The notes under the pieces: generated by a model
What the model saw: only the letters and a program-made list of their open reading frames with translations
Database searches by the model: none
Told to the model about the DNA's origin: nothing
Part shown: piece after piece, positions 9,419 to 16,085 of the stretch
Layout: the number at the start of each line of letters is the position of its first letter
Position numbering within the stretch: the first letter of the stretch is position 1
Assembly (NCBI RefSeq): GCF_900129375.1
Contig: NZ_FQVN01000005.1
Location: 1-64,000, forward strand
Direction: 5' to 3'
Length of the DNA stretch: 64,000 nt
From: Streptoalloteichus hindustanus
GTDB taxonomy: Bacteria; Actinomycetota; Actinomycetes; Mycobacteriales; Pseudonocardiaceae
Made by a program: the position numbers and the translations under genes

Positions 9419-10165
9419 ATGATGGGACGCTCGCACGCGGCGACCGGCTGGTGCGCCGGGCTCGCGCTGTCCGCGGTGGCGGACCGCCCGGCCCTGCCGG
9501 TGGTCGTGCTCATGGCCTGCGCGACCGCCGGGTTCGCGTTGCTGCCCGACCTGGACCACCGCTCGTCCACCGCGTCCCGCCTGCTCGGGCCGTTCACCCG
9601 GCTCGTGTCGTGGCTGCTGCGGCGGACCTCCTCGGCCGTCTACGAGTGGAGCCGCGCGCCCGGCGACCGACGCCGGGACGGGGAGCACCGCCACCTGGCG
9701 CACACGGCGCTCTTCGCCGTCGGCCTCGGCCTCGCCGTGACCGCGCTCGTCGCCGTGGGCGGCCCACCGGTGGCGGTCGCCGTCCTCGGCTTCGGGGTAC
9801 TCCTCGCCGCGGCAGCGCTGGGGGCCTGGGTGCTGGGTGTGGTCGCCGCCGCGCTCGCGCTGGCCGTGCTGGCCGGCGGGGCGGTCCTCGTCCCCGTCGA
9901 CTCCGGGCGGACGGCGCTCGTGGTGGGCGGGCTGGTGGCGGTCGGCTGCCTGGTGCACGACCTGGGCGACATGGTCACGCACTCCGGAGTGCCCCTGCTC
10001 TGGCCACTGCGTGTCCACGGACAGGCGTGGTACCGGGTCCGGCCGCCGGCGGCGCTCAGGTTCCGCGCCGGCGGCCCGTTCGAGTCCCTGTTGGTGTTTC
10101 CGGCTCTGGTCGTGGCGGGCGCGCTGCTCCTGTTCGGCGCGGTGTCCTCGGGCTCGACCGGATGA
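9419..10165 (+). CDS. YdjM-like metal-dependent membrane hydrolase
   Basis: About 248 residues with an N-terminal GRSHAATG motif (conserved His), an LLPDLDHRSST block (Asp and His), a DGEHRHLAHT block and a GDMVTHSGVPLLWP block. This is the metal-binding His/Asp pattern of the YdjM/LexA-binding inner-membrane hydrolase family. Several hydrophobic helices lie between. Starts at ATG 9419, ATG 9422 and GTG 9413 are all possible. The substrate is unknown. Confidence 0.8.
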   Translation: MMGRSHAATGWCAGLALSAVADRPALPVVVLMACATAGFALLPDLDHRSSTASRLLGPFTRLVSWLLRRTSSAVYEWSRAPGDRRRDGEHRHLAHTALFAVGLGLAVTALVAVGGPPVAVAVLGFGVLLAAAALGAWVLGVVAAALALAVLAGGAVLVPVDSGRTALVVGGLVAVGCLVHDLGDMVTHSGVPLLWPLRVHGQAWYRVRPPAALRFRAGGPFESLLVFPALVVAGALLLFGAVSSGSTG

Positions 10166-10339
10166 CTCACGTCGAGGAGGCGGAAGTACCGGCAGGACAC
10201 GGAAGTCGGGGAGAACTTCCGGTGACGGGACGGTGTTCTGGCTCTGCGCCCGGGAGACTGGCGGGATAGCGCCGCGATTCGGGGCGAAGCGGATGTCGGA
10301 ACCGGACTGGGAAGAGGTGGTCTGTGGTGCGAAAAAAGA

Positions 10340-10368
10340 TTGCTGTAGAGCGGTTTCCGGGCGATAGT
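10340..10368 (+). promoter_or_regulatory. sigma-70-like promoter of a short transcription unit
   Basis: A -35 box TTGCTG (10340-10345), a 17-bp spacer and a -10 box GATAGT (10363-10368) lie in an unusually AT-rich patch (GCGAAAAAAGATTG just upstream). A second TTGACG follows at 10368. The unit downstream has a ribosome site, a short frame and a strong terminator. Confidence 0.45.
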
Positions 10369-10404
10369 TGACGCGACGACGACAGCGGTGGTGAGGAGAT
10401 CACG

Positions 10405-10542
10405 ATGGCGGGCACGGAGAAGCGGTCGATGTGGCGCCGCGGTTGCGGTGCCCCCGCCCGACTGTCGCTGTCGGCGCACTTCTCGCTCCGACCGCACGCG
10501 GCACACCGGGTTCTGCCGGACGGTGCGGACTCTACTCGATGA
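10405..10542 (+). CDS. candidate 45-residue basic peptide
   Basis: ATG 10405 is preceded six bases upstream by GAGGAG and opens a 45-codon frame, too short to be noticed easily. The peptide begins MAGTEKRSMWRRGCG and is rich in Arg and His; it matches no family I recognise. It sits exactly between a plausible promoter and an intrinsic terminator, so if the unit is real it is either this peptide or a small RNA that happens to contain the frame. Third-position GC is not decisive at this length. Confidence 0.3.
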   Translation: MAGTEKRSMWRRGCGAPARLSLSAHFSLRPHAAHRVLPDGADSTR

Positions 10543-10562
10543 CGCGGAAGCGACACGTGGGG

Positions 10563-10603
10563 AGCCGCCCGTCGGAGAAGCCGACCAGGGCGGCTTTTCT
10601 TTT
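10563..10603 (+). terminator. strong intrinsic terminator with T-tract
   Basis: A nested hairpin: outer stem AGCCGCC / GGCGGCT (10563-10569 with 10589-10595), inner stem GTCGG / CCGAC with loop AGAAG, followed by TTTTCTTTTG. A real T-tract is rare in this window, where most terminators are hairpins only. It closes the short unit that begins near 10375. Confidence 0.75.
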
Positions 10604-11120
10604 GTCCCAACGCGTTAGTCGTCCTCTTCGGGAAACCGACGGTCATGCCCGGGATCTCGGGGTGAGCGACGCGGACCGGGTAACCGCGGCCTTCGCGCGA
10701 GAAGACGAGCGATCCTTTCCAAGTCCACAGTGGAGTGTGAAGATCCGTCGAGGGCGACGGCCGCCGTTCCGCGGTGGGAGCGGAGCGGATCTCGTGTCCT
10801 CGACGGGCACGGTGAGGAGGGGCTCGGGAGCCCGACCCGGTGGCGGACCGGGCGCCACGACCGGCACCGACGGTTCGACTCCGTCCCTCACCGCGGACCC
10901 CCGATGGCACCCGCTCGCCGGCCTCTCTCCCCGGCGACCAGGAACTCCGCGGGGGTTGGTCGGCGCGGCCCGGCGGACAACGGGCCGTGCCGGAGGGGGA
11001 AACGGCGAACCCGGCGTGGCGAACCGGGTTCGCCGCCCCGGCCCGTCGACGGCGGGGACCTCGACCCGGTGGCGGGCGGGGATCTCCCGCGCGGCGGACC
11101 GGCCCCGCCCGCCACCACAC
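10604..11120. other. intergenic stretch without a convincing gene
   Basis: More than 500 bp with long but implausible open frames on both strands. The one recognisable item is a dispersed palindrome copy, GTCCACAGTGGA, at 10723-10734. The region just before 11121 may hold the promoter for the tRNA pair, but I cannot identify it. Confidence 0.5.
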
Positions 11121-11195
11121 GCGGCCGTGGCCCAACTGGCAGAGGCGGCTGGTCGAGAGCCAGTCCACGTCGGGGTTCGACTCCCCGCGGCCGCA
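11121..11195 (+). tRNA. atypical tRNA, leucine-type anticodon GAG, short variable arm
   Basis: A cloverleaf can be drawn by hand: acceptor GCGGCCG / CGGCCGC (7 bp), D-arm GCC / GGC with the conserved GG, anticodon stem GCTGG / CCAGT (one G-U), 7-base loop TCGAGAG, a 6-base variable region, T-arm CGGGG / CCCCG with loop TTCGACT, then discriminator A. The anticodon reads GAG (Leu), yet the variable region is short whereas leucine tRNAs normally have a long arm. Position 33 is C instead of the near-universal U. The 3' CCA is not encoded. It may be a decoding tRNA of unusual identity, or a degenerate one. Confidence 0.6.
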
Positions 11196-11198
11196 CCG

Positions 11199-11218
11199 GT
11201 CCTCGCTCCGGCGAGGAC
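11199..11218 (+). other. hairpin between the two tRNA genes
   Basis: A 7-bp stem GTCCTCG / CGAGGAC with loop CTCCGG fills most of the 27-bp gap between the tRNAs. It could be a processing signal in a joint precursor or a weak terminator; there is no T-tract. Confidence 0.5.
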
Positions 11219-11222
11219 GCCA

Positions 11223-11295
11223 GCCCTCGTAGCCCAACGGCAGAGGCACCGGATTCAGGATCCGGCCAGTGCGCGTTCGACTCGCGCCGAGGGCA
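11223..11295 (+). tRNA. atypical tRNA, anticodon CAG (Leu), short variable arm
   Basis: All arms pair: acceptor GCCCTCG / CGAGGGC, D-arm GCC / GGC with the same GCCCAAC-GGCAGAGGC body as the upstream tRNA, anticodon stem CCGGA / TCCGG with loop TTCAGGA (U33 present, anticodon CAG), 5-base variable region CCAGT, T-arm GCGCG / CGCGC with loop TTCGACT, discriminator A. The anticodon is leucine but the body is class I (short variable arm), which ordinary leucyl-tRNAs are not. The structure looks intact and functional. It is followed 76 bp later by the HNH endonuclease gene on the same strand. Confidence 0.75.
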
Positions 11296-11371
11296 CCGGG
11301 CGGGGCCGATCCGGCTCCGCCGTCCGGTTCGGACACAGAAACCCCGATCACCACGAGGAAGGGAGGACCCG

Positions 11372-11827
11372 GTGGGTGTGCTCGTACTCAACGCTTCCTA
11401 CGAGCCGTTGCACACGGTCAGCGTTCGGCACGCGATCCGCATGCTGGTCCGCCAGGTGGCGGTCGTGGAGGAGGCGATCGAGGGGCACACCCTCGGCGAC
11501 TTCCCCGTGCCCCGCGTCCTGCGGCTGCTCCGCTACATCTCGATGCGCTGGCGCTACGGCAGGGCGCCCGGCTGGAGCCGGCGGGGCGTCCTGGTCCGCG
11601 ACGGGAAGCGCTGCGCCTACTGCGGTCGGCCCGGCGACACCGTCGACCACGTCCTCCCGGTCTCCCGGGGCGGGCGCTCCGAGTGGTTGAACACCGTGTG
11701 CGCCTGCGCGCCGTGCAACGGCCGCAAGCGGGACCGCACGCCGCAGGAGGCGGGCATGCGGCTCCTGCGGCACCCGAAGGTCCCGAACTGGCAGGACCTG
11801 GTGCCCGCGTTGACGGGCACGGCGTGA
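11372..11827 (+). CDS. HNH endonuclease
   Basis: A 151-residue protein beginning MGVLVLNASYEPLHTVSV, the hallmark of a widespread actinobacterial HNH family. The nuclease centre is near residues 78-125: a zinc-type CAYC pair, the catalytic VDHVLPVSRGG (Asp-His), LNTV (Asn), and a second Cys pair CAPCN. GTG 11372 has a GGGAGG site six bases upstream. It starts 76 bp after two unusual tRNA genes on the same strand, so co-transcription is possible. The nucleic-acid target is unknown. Confidence 0.88.
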   Translation: MGVLVLNASYEPLHTVSVRHAIRMLVRQVAVVEEAIEGHTLGDFPVPRVLRLLRYISMRWRYGRAPGWSRRGVLVRDGKRCAYCGRPGDTVDHVLPVSRGGRSEWLNTVCACAPCNGRKRDRTPQEAGMRLLRHPKVPNWQDLVPALTGTA

Positions 11828-11918
11828 GCGCGTCGTCAGAGTGAGCACGGGCCGATCGGGCGCTGGGGCGGGGAAATCGCCTCGGCGCCCGGTCGGCCCG
11901 TGTCCTACGGTGCCCGTC

Positions 11919-12875
11919 ATGCCCGCGGAGACTCTCCTGCCAGCGGCCGACACGGTCGAGCGGTACGACGCCGTGCGCTCCGACGAGTCGCTTCTGCTGC
12001 CCGGTGTGACCGCGCTGTGCGATCGGCTCGGCCTTCTGGGTGCCACGCTCGAACGCTTCGAGGACGGCTCCCTGCCTGTCTACGCGGTGGGCGGGAACCA
12101 GGTGCTGAAGCTCTACCCCGCCGTGCACCGGCACGAAGCGGACGTCGAGAGCGGCGTCCTGCGCGCGGTGGAGGGCCGGCTTCCCGTTCCCACGCCGCGG
12201 GTTGACGCGGTCGGGGAGTTCGAGGGCTGGGGCTACGTCCTGATGGAGCGGCTGCGGGGGGAGAGCCTGACCTCGGTTTGGCCGCGGACCTCGCCCCGGC
12301 AACGGGATCGGCTGGCCGCGGAGCTCGGCGCCGCGCTCGCCGCGTTGCACGCCGTCGAGGACCCCGTTCTGGACCGGTTGGAGCCGGCGGACTGGGGGCG
12401 GTTCCTCGCCGAGCAGCGCGCCGGTTGCGTCGACCGGCAGCGCCGGGCGGGTCTCGGCGCGCCGTGGCTGGAGCAGATCCCGGCGTTCCTGAACGCTGTG
12501 CCGCTCGACCCGTCGCCTCGGCCGGTGCTCCTGCACACCGAGGTGATGAGCGACCACCTGCTCGTGACGCCGACCGACGACGGGTGGGCGCTGTCCGGGT
12601 TGTTCGACTTCGAGCCCGCGATGCGGGGAGCGAACGAGTACGAGTTCGTCGCGGTCGGCTTGTTCGTGGCGCGTGGTGACGCCGTGGTTCTGCGTCGCGT
12701 GCTCACGAGCTACGGCTTCGCGGCTGACGCGCTCGACGAGGAGCTGTCCCGCAGGTTCCTCGCCTACACCTTGCTGCACGTCTACAGCAATCTTCCGTGG
12801 TACCTGCGCGAGATGCCGAAGCCTCCGGAGTCGTCTCTCGATGCGCTCGCTACTGCGTGGTGGGGCCTCGACTGA
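11919..12875 (+). CDS. aminoglycoside phosphotransferase-fold kinase
   Basis: A protein of about 318 residues with an APH/choline-kinase fold: N-terminal lobe with a Lys strand (NQVLKLYP), a catalytic-loop equivalent LLHTEVMSDHLLV in place of the usual HGDxxxxN, and a metal-binding LFDFEPAMRG. The catalytic Asp position is altered (HTEV instead of HGDL), so activity or substrate may differ from classic aminoglycoside kinases. A -10 box TACGGT (11906-11911) ends seven bases before ATG 11919, so the mRNA is probably leaderless. Confidence 0.75.
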   Translation: MPAETLLPAADTVERYDAVRSDESLLLPGVTALCDRLGLLGATLERFEDGSLPVYAVGGNQVLKLYPAVHRHEADVESGVLRAVEGRLPVPTPRVDAVGEFEGWGYVLMERLRGESLTSVWPRTSPRQRDRLAAELGAALAALHAVEDPVLDRLEPADWGRFLAEQRAGCVDRQRRAGLGAPWLEQIPAFLNAVPLDPSPRPVLLHTEVMSDHLLVTPTDDGWALSGLFDFEPAMRGANEYEFVAVGLFVARGDAVVLRRVLTSYGFAADALDEELSRRFLAYTLLHVYSNLPWYLREMPKPPESSLDALATAWWGLD

Positions 12876-13300
12876 ATCTTCTCTGTTGTACGGGGAAAAC
12901 TCGTGCTCGATGTCGCTCCACAGTGGACTGTCCTCTGGAGGTCCTCTGTGGACGAACGCTCTGTTGTGCCCGCACCGGGCCGGGCCGCTGTGGCTCCGGC
13001 CAGCCGCTGGTGTCGCTTCCTGCTGAGCGGGGGTTCGTTGGTCGACGCGGTGATGACCCCGCCGTGGGCTTCTGGCGGGTGAAATCAGGACCACCGACGG
13101 GTGAGAACGTCCGAGTTGTCCACAGTCACCCGAATTCCTCCACAGGGCGGCGCTGTTCACTTTGCCGGCGCTGGGTGGGCCGATAGGCTGGAGCAGGGCT
13201 CGCCCCCCAGGGCGGGTGGGGGTGTACCCCGAGGGCGGGGATCGTCGGCGGGGCAAGGGTTTCCGGTGGCGCGGCTCGTTCCGGTGCTAAGGCTCGGCGG
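12876..13300. other. intergenic region rich in dispersed palindromes
   Basis: No gene is supported. It holds palindrome copies CTCCACAGTGGAC (12916-12928) and GTCCTCTGTGGAC (12941-12953), a perfect DnaA-box-like TTGTCCACA (near 13119), and a promoter-like TTGCCG-16-TAGGCT (13162-13189) that would fire toward a non-coding, GC-rich 110-bp stretch. Confidence 0.5.
12916..12953. repeat. two copies of the GTCCAC-GTGGAC palindrome family
   Basis: CTCCACAGTGGAC and GTCCTCTGTGGAC lie 12 bp apart downstream of the kinase gene. They belong to a family with about 25 members in this window (see findings). Confidence 0.75.
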
Positions 13301-13328
13301 GTGGGGGCCGCGCCGGCGCGGCCCCCAC
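13301..13328. terminator. 28-bp perfect palindrome, probable terminator
   Basis: GTGGGGGCCGCGCC is followed directly by its exact complement, giving a hairpin with up to 14 bp and essentially no spacer. It lies 7 bp beyond the stop of the SagB gene (minus strand). There is no T-tract on either side. Confidence 0.65.
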
Positions 13329-13335
13329 CGCCACG

Positions 13336-14748
13336 TCATGCCGCCGTCGGCGGGCGGCTGCCCAGGACGAACTCGCCCACGCTCGACTCCGCGTAGTAGT
13401 CCAGGCCCGTGGCTTCCGCGAAGAGGTCGGAGTCGCCGCCGCCCACCCCGCACGGCGCGAGGCCCATCGCGGTCGCGACCAGGTACATCGTCGTGTACAG
13501 CGCGCCCACGTTCTTCAGCGTCGCCGCGTAGGCCATGCTCTCGTACTTCCACATCATGCGGCCGAAGCGCGCCGTGATCACGATGAGCACCTGCGGGTCG
13601 CCCGGCATGAGCGTGATCCGCCGGGCCCACGACAGCAACCGGGGCGCGGCGTCGACCCGGTCCGGGACGCGCTCCAGCCGGTGGCCGAACGGGTCGTAGT
13701 GGTAGATCCCCGACGCGAGACCGTCCACATGGGACACCACGGGGTAGAGCTCCAGCTCGTAGATCGACCCGCCGGAGGGGTACGGCCGGTAGGTCAGCTC
13801 CTGGGTGTGCCCTGGGCGGTCCCCGCGCACCCGCGCGCAGCGGTAGAGGAACTCGCCGAGCTGCTCGGCGGTGATCGGGCGCGTGTCGTCGTGCTCGCGC
13901 ACCGACTGCCGGCGCTCCAGGACGTCCGTGAAGGCGGGCGTTGGGGCGGCGGCCTGGCCGCCGTCCGGCCGCGCCAGGGGCACGGCGGGCCCGGGGAAGG
14001 GCTCGCGCGCCGAGGGCAGCGCCGGGAAGCGGTCCCGCGCCCAGTGCGTGCCCCCGTACGGGAGGTCGTGTCGCCCCAGCCGCGTCCGGCTGTGGAACCA
14101 CAGCTCGTGCGGCCGCCACTGGCGCAGGGCGAAGTCGCGCTCCTCCTCGTCGCCGGGGACGACGAGGGAGTGCGCCCGCAGGATCTCCAGGACCGCCGCG
14201 GTCGCCTCGGCGGACAGCGGTCCGGTCAGGGAGGCTGCGGGACGCGGGATCCGGAGGCCGGTCAGGAGCGCGACGACCGCGTCGTCGTGCACCGCCACGA
14301 CCGCCTTCGCCCGGGGCGACTCCAGCAGGATCCGGTCGCCGTCGCGCCGCAGGATCGCGAACCGGGACAGCACGAGCACGTCGGACTCGGCGACGGGTGT
14401 CCGCGCCCGGACCGGCGACCCGGTCGGGGTGACGGTGACGAGGGGGCGGTCGCCGTCGACGAGCGTGCTCTCCACCCACCCGTCCCGGTGGAGGCGGGTG
14501 AGCAGGTCGGACAGGCGGGCCGGGCTGTGCTCGCCGTCGTGCGCGCGGACCGCCCGCAGCAGTTCGGGCTCCGTCCGGGGCTCGCCGAGGAGGTTGTCCA
14601 GGGCGGCGAGTTGGCCTTCGCTGAGTCCGGCGAACCGTGCGACGTGCCCGTTCTCCGTCAGCTCGACCTCGTCCTCGGCGGCTCGTCGCACCGTGACCTG
14701 GGAACGGAGGTGGATCAGCTCGCGGTGCGGCGAGGACAGGTGTGCCAT
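13336..14748 (-). CDS. SagB/ThcOx-type dehydrogenase, stand-alone
   Basis: About 470 residues. The C-terminal half (about 265-470) is an FMN-dependent nitroreductase-fold SagB domain: RRQSVREHDDTRPITAEQLGEFLYR, then YPSGGSIYELELYP, a helix with KYESMAYAATLKNVGALYTTMYLVATAMGL, and the CGVGGGDSD and EFVLG ends. The N-terminal half is a divergent SagB-like or precursor-recognition region. In RiPP clusters SagB oxidises azolines to azoles, but no cyclodehydratase (SagC/D) or precursor is visible within 10 kb on either side. ATG 14748 has GAGGAG upstream. Confidence 0.82.
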   Translation of the reverse strand: MAHLSSPHRELIHLRSQVTVRRAAEDEVELTENGHVARFAGLSEGQLAALDNLLGEPRTEPELLRAVRAHDGEHSPARLSDLLTRLHRDGWVESTLVDGDRPLVTVTPTGSPVRARTPVAESDVLVLSRFAILRRDGDRILLESPRAKAVVAVHDDAVVALLTGLRIPRPAASLTGPLSAEATAAVLEILRAHSLVVPGDEEERDFALRQWRPHELWFHSRTRLGRHDLPYGGTHWARDRFPALPSAREPFPGPAVPLARPDGGQAAAPTPAFTDVLERRQSVREHDDTRPITAEQLGEFLYRCARVRGDRPGHTQELTYRPYPSGGSIYELELYPVVSHVDGLASGIYHYDPFGHRLERVPDRVDAAPRLLSWARRITLMPGDPQVLIVITARFGRMMWKYESMAYAATLKNVGALYTTMYLVATAMGLAPCGVGGGDSDLFAEATGLDYYAESSVGEFVLGSRPPTAA

Positions 14749-15225
14749 CAACGGGGCTCCTCGGGTTCGGAATGATCTTCCTTGCGGAAAGTAAGAGACC
14801 GGTTACTCCCCGCTCAAGTCGGGGGGTGGTTCGTCCCTCGTCTGGCGGACAGGGGCGAGTGTTCGCCCGTCGGGCCGCGCCCACCGGATCGACCGCGAGT
14901 GCCACCAGGAGTACTACGTCCCTCGGCGGTGTGTCCTCGCGGGAAAGGGGGGCGGCGACGGCGACGCTCCCGACGCGGGTCAGCGGCGACTCCGCCGTCG
15001 GGCACGGGCGGTGCGCGGTCCGCCTGGTGGGCGAACGGGCACGTCCGGCGCCGCTGGTGGCGGTCGGCGACGCCGCGTTGCTCGGGGCCGGCGGCGTGTC
15101 ACGTCAGCAAGGGTCGCAAGCCCGGTCCCCAGAACGCCACCGAGATTTCCCCAGCCATCCCGCGGCGGCGCCCGCCACGACGACGAAGTGGACTGTCTAC
15201 TGGGGAGAATTCCGGGAAGAACAGC
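14749..15225. other. intergenic, no gene supported
   Basis: The region upstream of the SagB gene (minus strand) must contain its promoter; an AT-rich patch (GGAAAGTAAGAG, near 14785) is the likeliest place. The open frames on the plus strand have rare codons and no family resemblance. Confidence 0.45.
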
Positions 15226-15276
15226 GGCCGTGCGCGCGGACGGTCAGGTCCGCGCGCACGGCCGGCTTTCGGTTTT
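15226..15276. terminator. 16-bp perfect-stem hairpin terminator
   Basis: Arms 15226-15241 and 15248-15263 are exact complements (GGCCGTGCGCGCGGAC and its complement) with a 6-base loop GGTCAG. On the plus strand it is followed by GGCTTTCGGTTTTT. It lies just beyond the stop of the alpha/beta hydrolase gene (minus strand). Confidence 0.75.
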
Positions 15277-15303
15277 TCGCTCGCCTCAGGAGAAACGCGC
15301 TGG

Positions 15304-16056
15304 CTACCGTCCTTCGTGGAGGAAGTCGACCACGAGCGCGGAGACCTCTTCGGGCCGTTCCACGCTCGGCAGGTGGCCAGCCCACGGCAGCGTGACGTGT
15401 CGCGCGTTCGGGACGCGTTCGGCCAGAACTCCGGCGATGGCCCCGAAGTAGTCCAGGTCGTGCGCGCCCGAGACGACGAGGGTGGGCGCCGTGATCGCGG
15501 CCAGATCGACGTCCGCGAAGCGGCGGTCCATCGTGCCGTCGAGGGCGAACGCGACCTCGGCGGACCGGCGTCGCATCGTCCTCAGGGCGGCGCGTGCCCG
15601 CTCGTCGGCCTCCGGCCCCAACCACGTCCCCGTGTCGAGCTCGACCAGCGCGTCGAGATCCCGGGCCGCGACCAGCTTCTCCTTCCGCTCCCGGTAGGCG
15701 GTCGCGTCCGGTGTCTCGGCGGCGCCTCTCATACCGGCGCACAGCAGGACGAGCTTGGTGACGCGGTCCGGCCACCGGGCGGCGAACTCCTGCGCGACCG
15801 ACCCGCCGAACGAGGCGCCCACCACCGCTGCCGGGCCGACACCCAGCTCGTCCAGGAGATCCCGCACGTCCTCGGCGTCGCTGAACGCCGGCGCCGGCGG
15901 CGTGTCGCCGAACCCGCGGAAGTCCGGACGCACCACCCGGTGTCCGGCGGCGACCAGCGCGTCCACCTGGGGGTCCCACATCCGCCGGTCGGCCGCCGAG
16001 GAGTGCAGCAACACCACGGGCCGACCGGAACCGGTCACGTCATGGGCGAGTGTCAT
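15304..16056 (-). CDS. alpha/beta hydrolase
   Basis: A 250-residue protein with the complete catalytic set: oxyanion region (LLHSSAAD), nucleophile elbow GASFGG (Ser near 95), acid SGAHDLDYF (Asp near 200) and His in AGHLPSVERP near the end. Substrate unknown. On the minus strand a -10 box TAGGCT (16063-16068) stops six bases before the ATG, so translation is probably leaderless. Confidence 0.85.
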   Translation of the reverse strand: MTLAHDVTGSGRPVVLLHSSAADRRMWDPQVDALVAAGHRVVRPDFRGFGDTPPAPAFSDAEDVRDLLDELGVGPAAVVGASFGGSVAQEFAARWPDRVTKLVLLCAGMRGAAETPDATAYRERKEKLVAARDLDALVELDTGTWLGPEADERARAALRTMRRRSAEVAFALDGTMDRRFADVDLAAITAPTLVVSGAHDLDYFGAIAGVLAERVPNARHVTLPWAGHLPSVERPEEVSALVVDFLHEGR

Positions 16057-16085
16057 GGGCCGAGCCTAGGTTCAGGTCGCGACGC

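Noticed and set aside
10167-11354. A 395-codon minus-strand frame across the tRNA region
   Set aside because: Its peptide contains the typical translated tRNA artefacts (GRILNPVPLPLGYEG, GESNPDVDWLSTSRLCQLG); it is the shadow of the two tRNAs and intergenic DNA.
10431-11690. A 419-codon plus-strand frame before and through the HNH gene
   Set aside because: Random composition, runs through tRNA sequences and is out of frame with the HNH protein.
13119-13128. A replication origin at the DnaA-box-like TTGTCCACA
   Set aside because: Only one near-exact box occurs, with no cluster of boxes and no dnaA or dnaN nearby; the core is part of the dispersed palindrome family.
14742-15395. A 217-codon plus-strand frame opposite SagB and the hydrolase
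   Set aside because: No family resemblance or ribosome site and poor codon bias; the gap looks non-coding.
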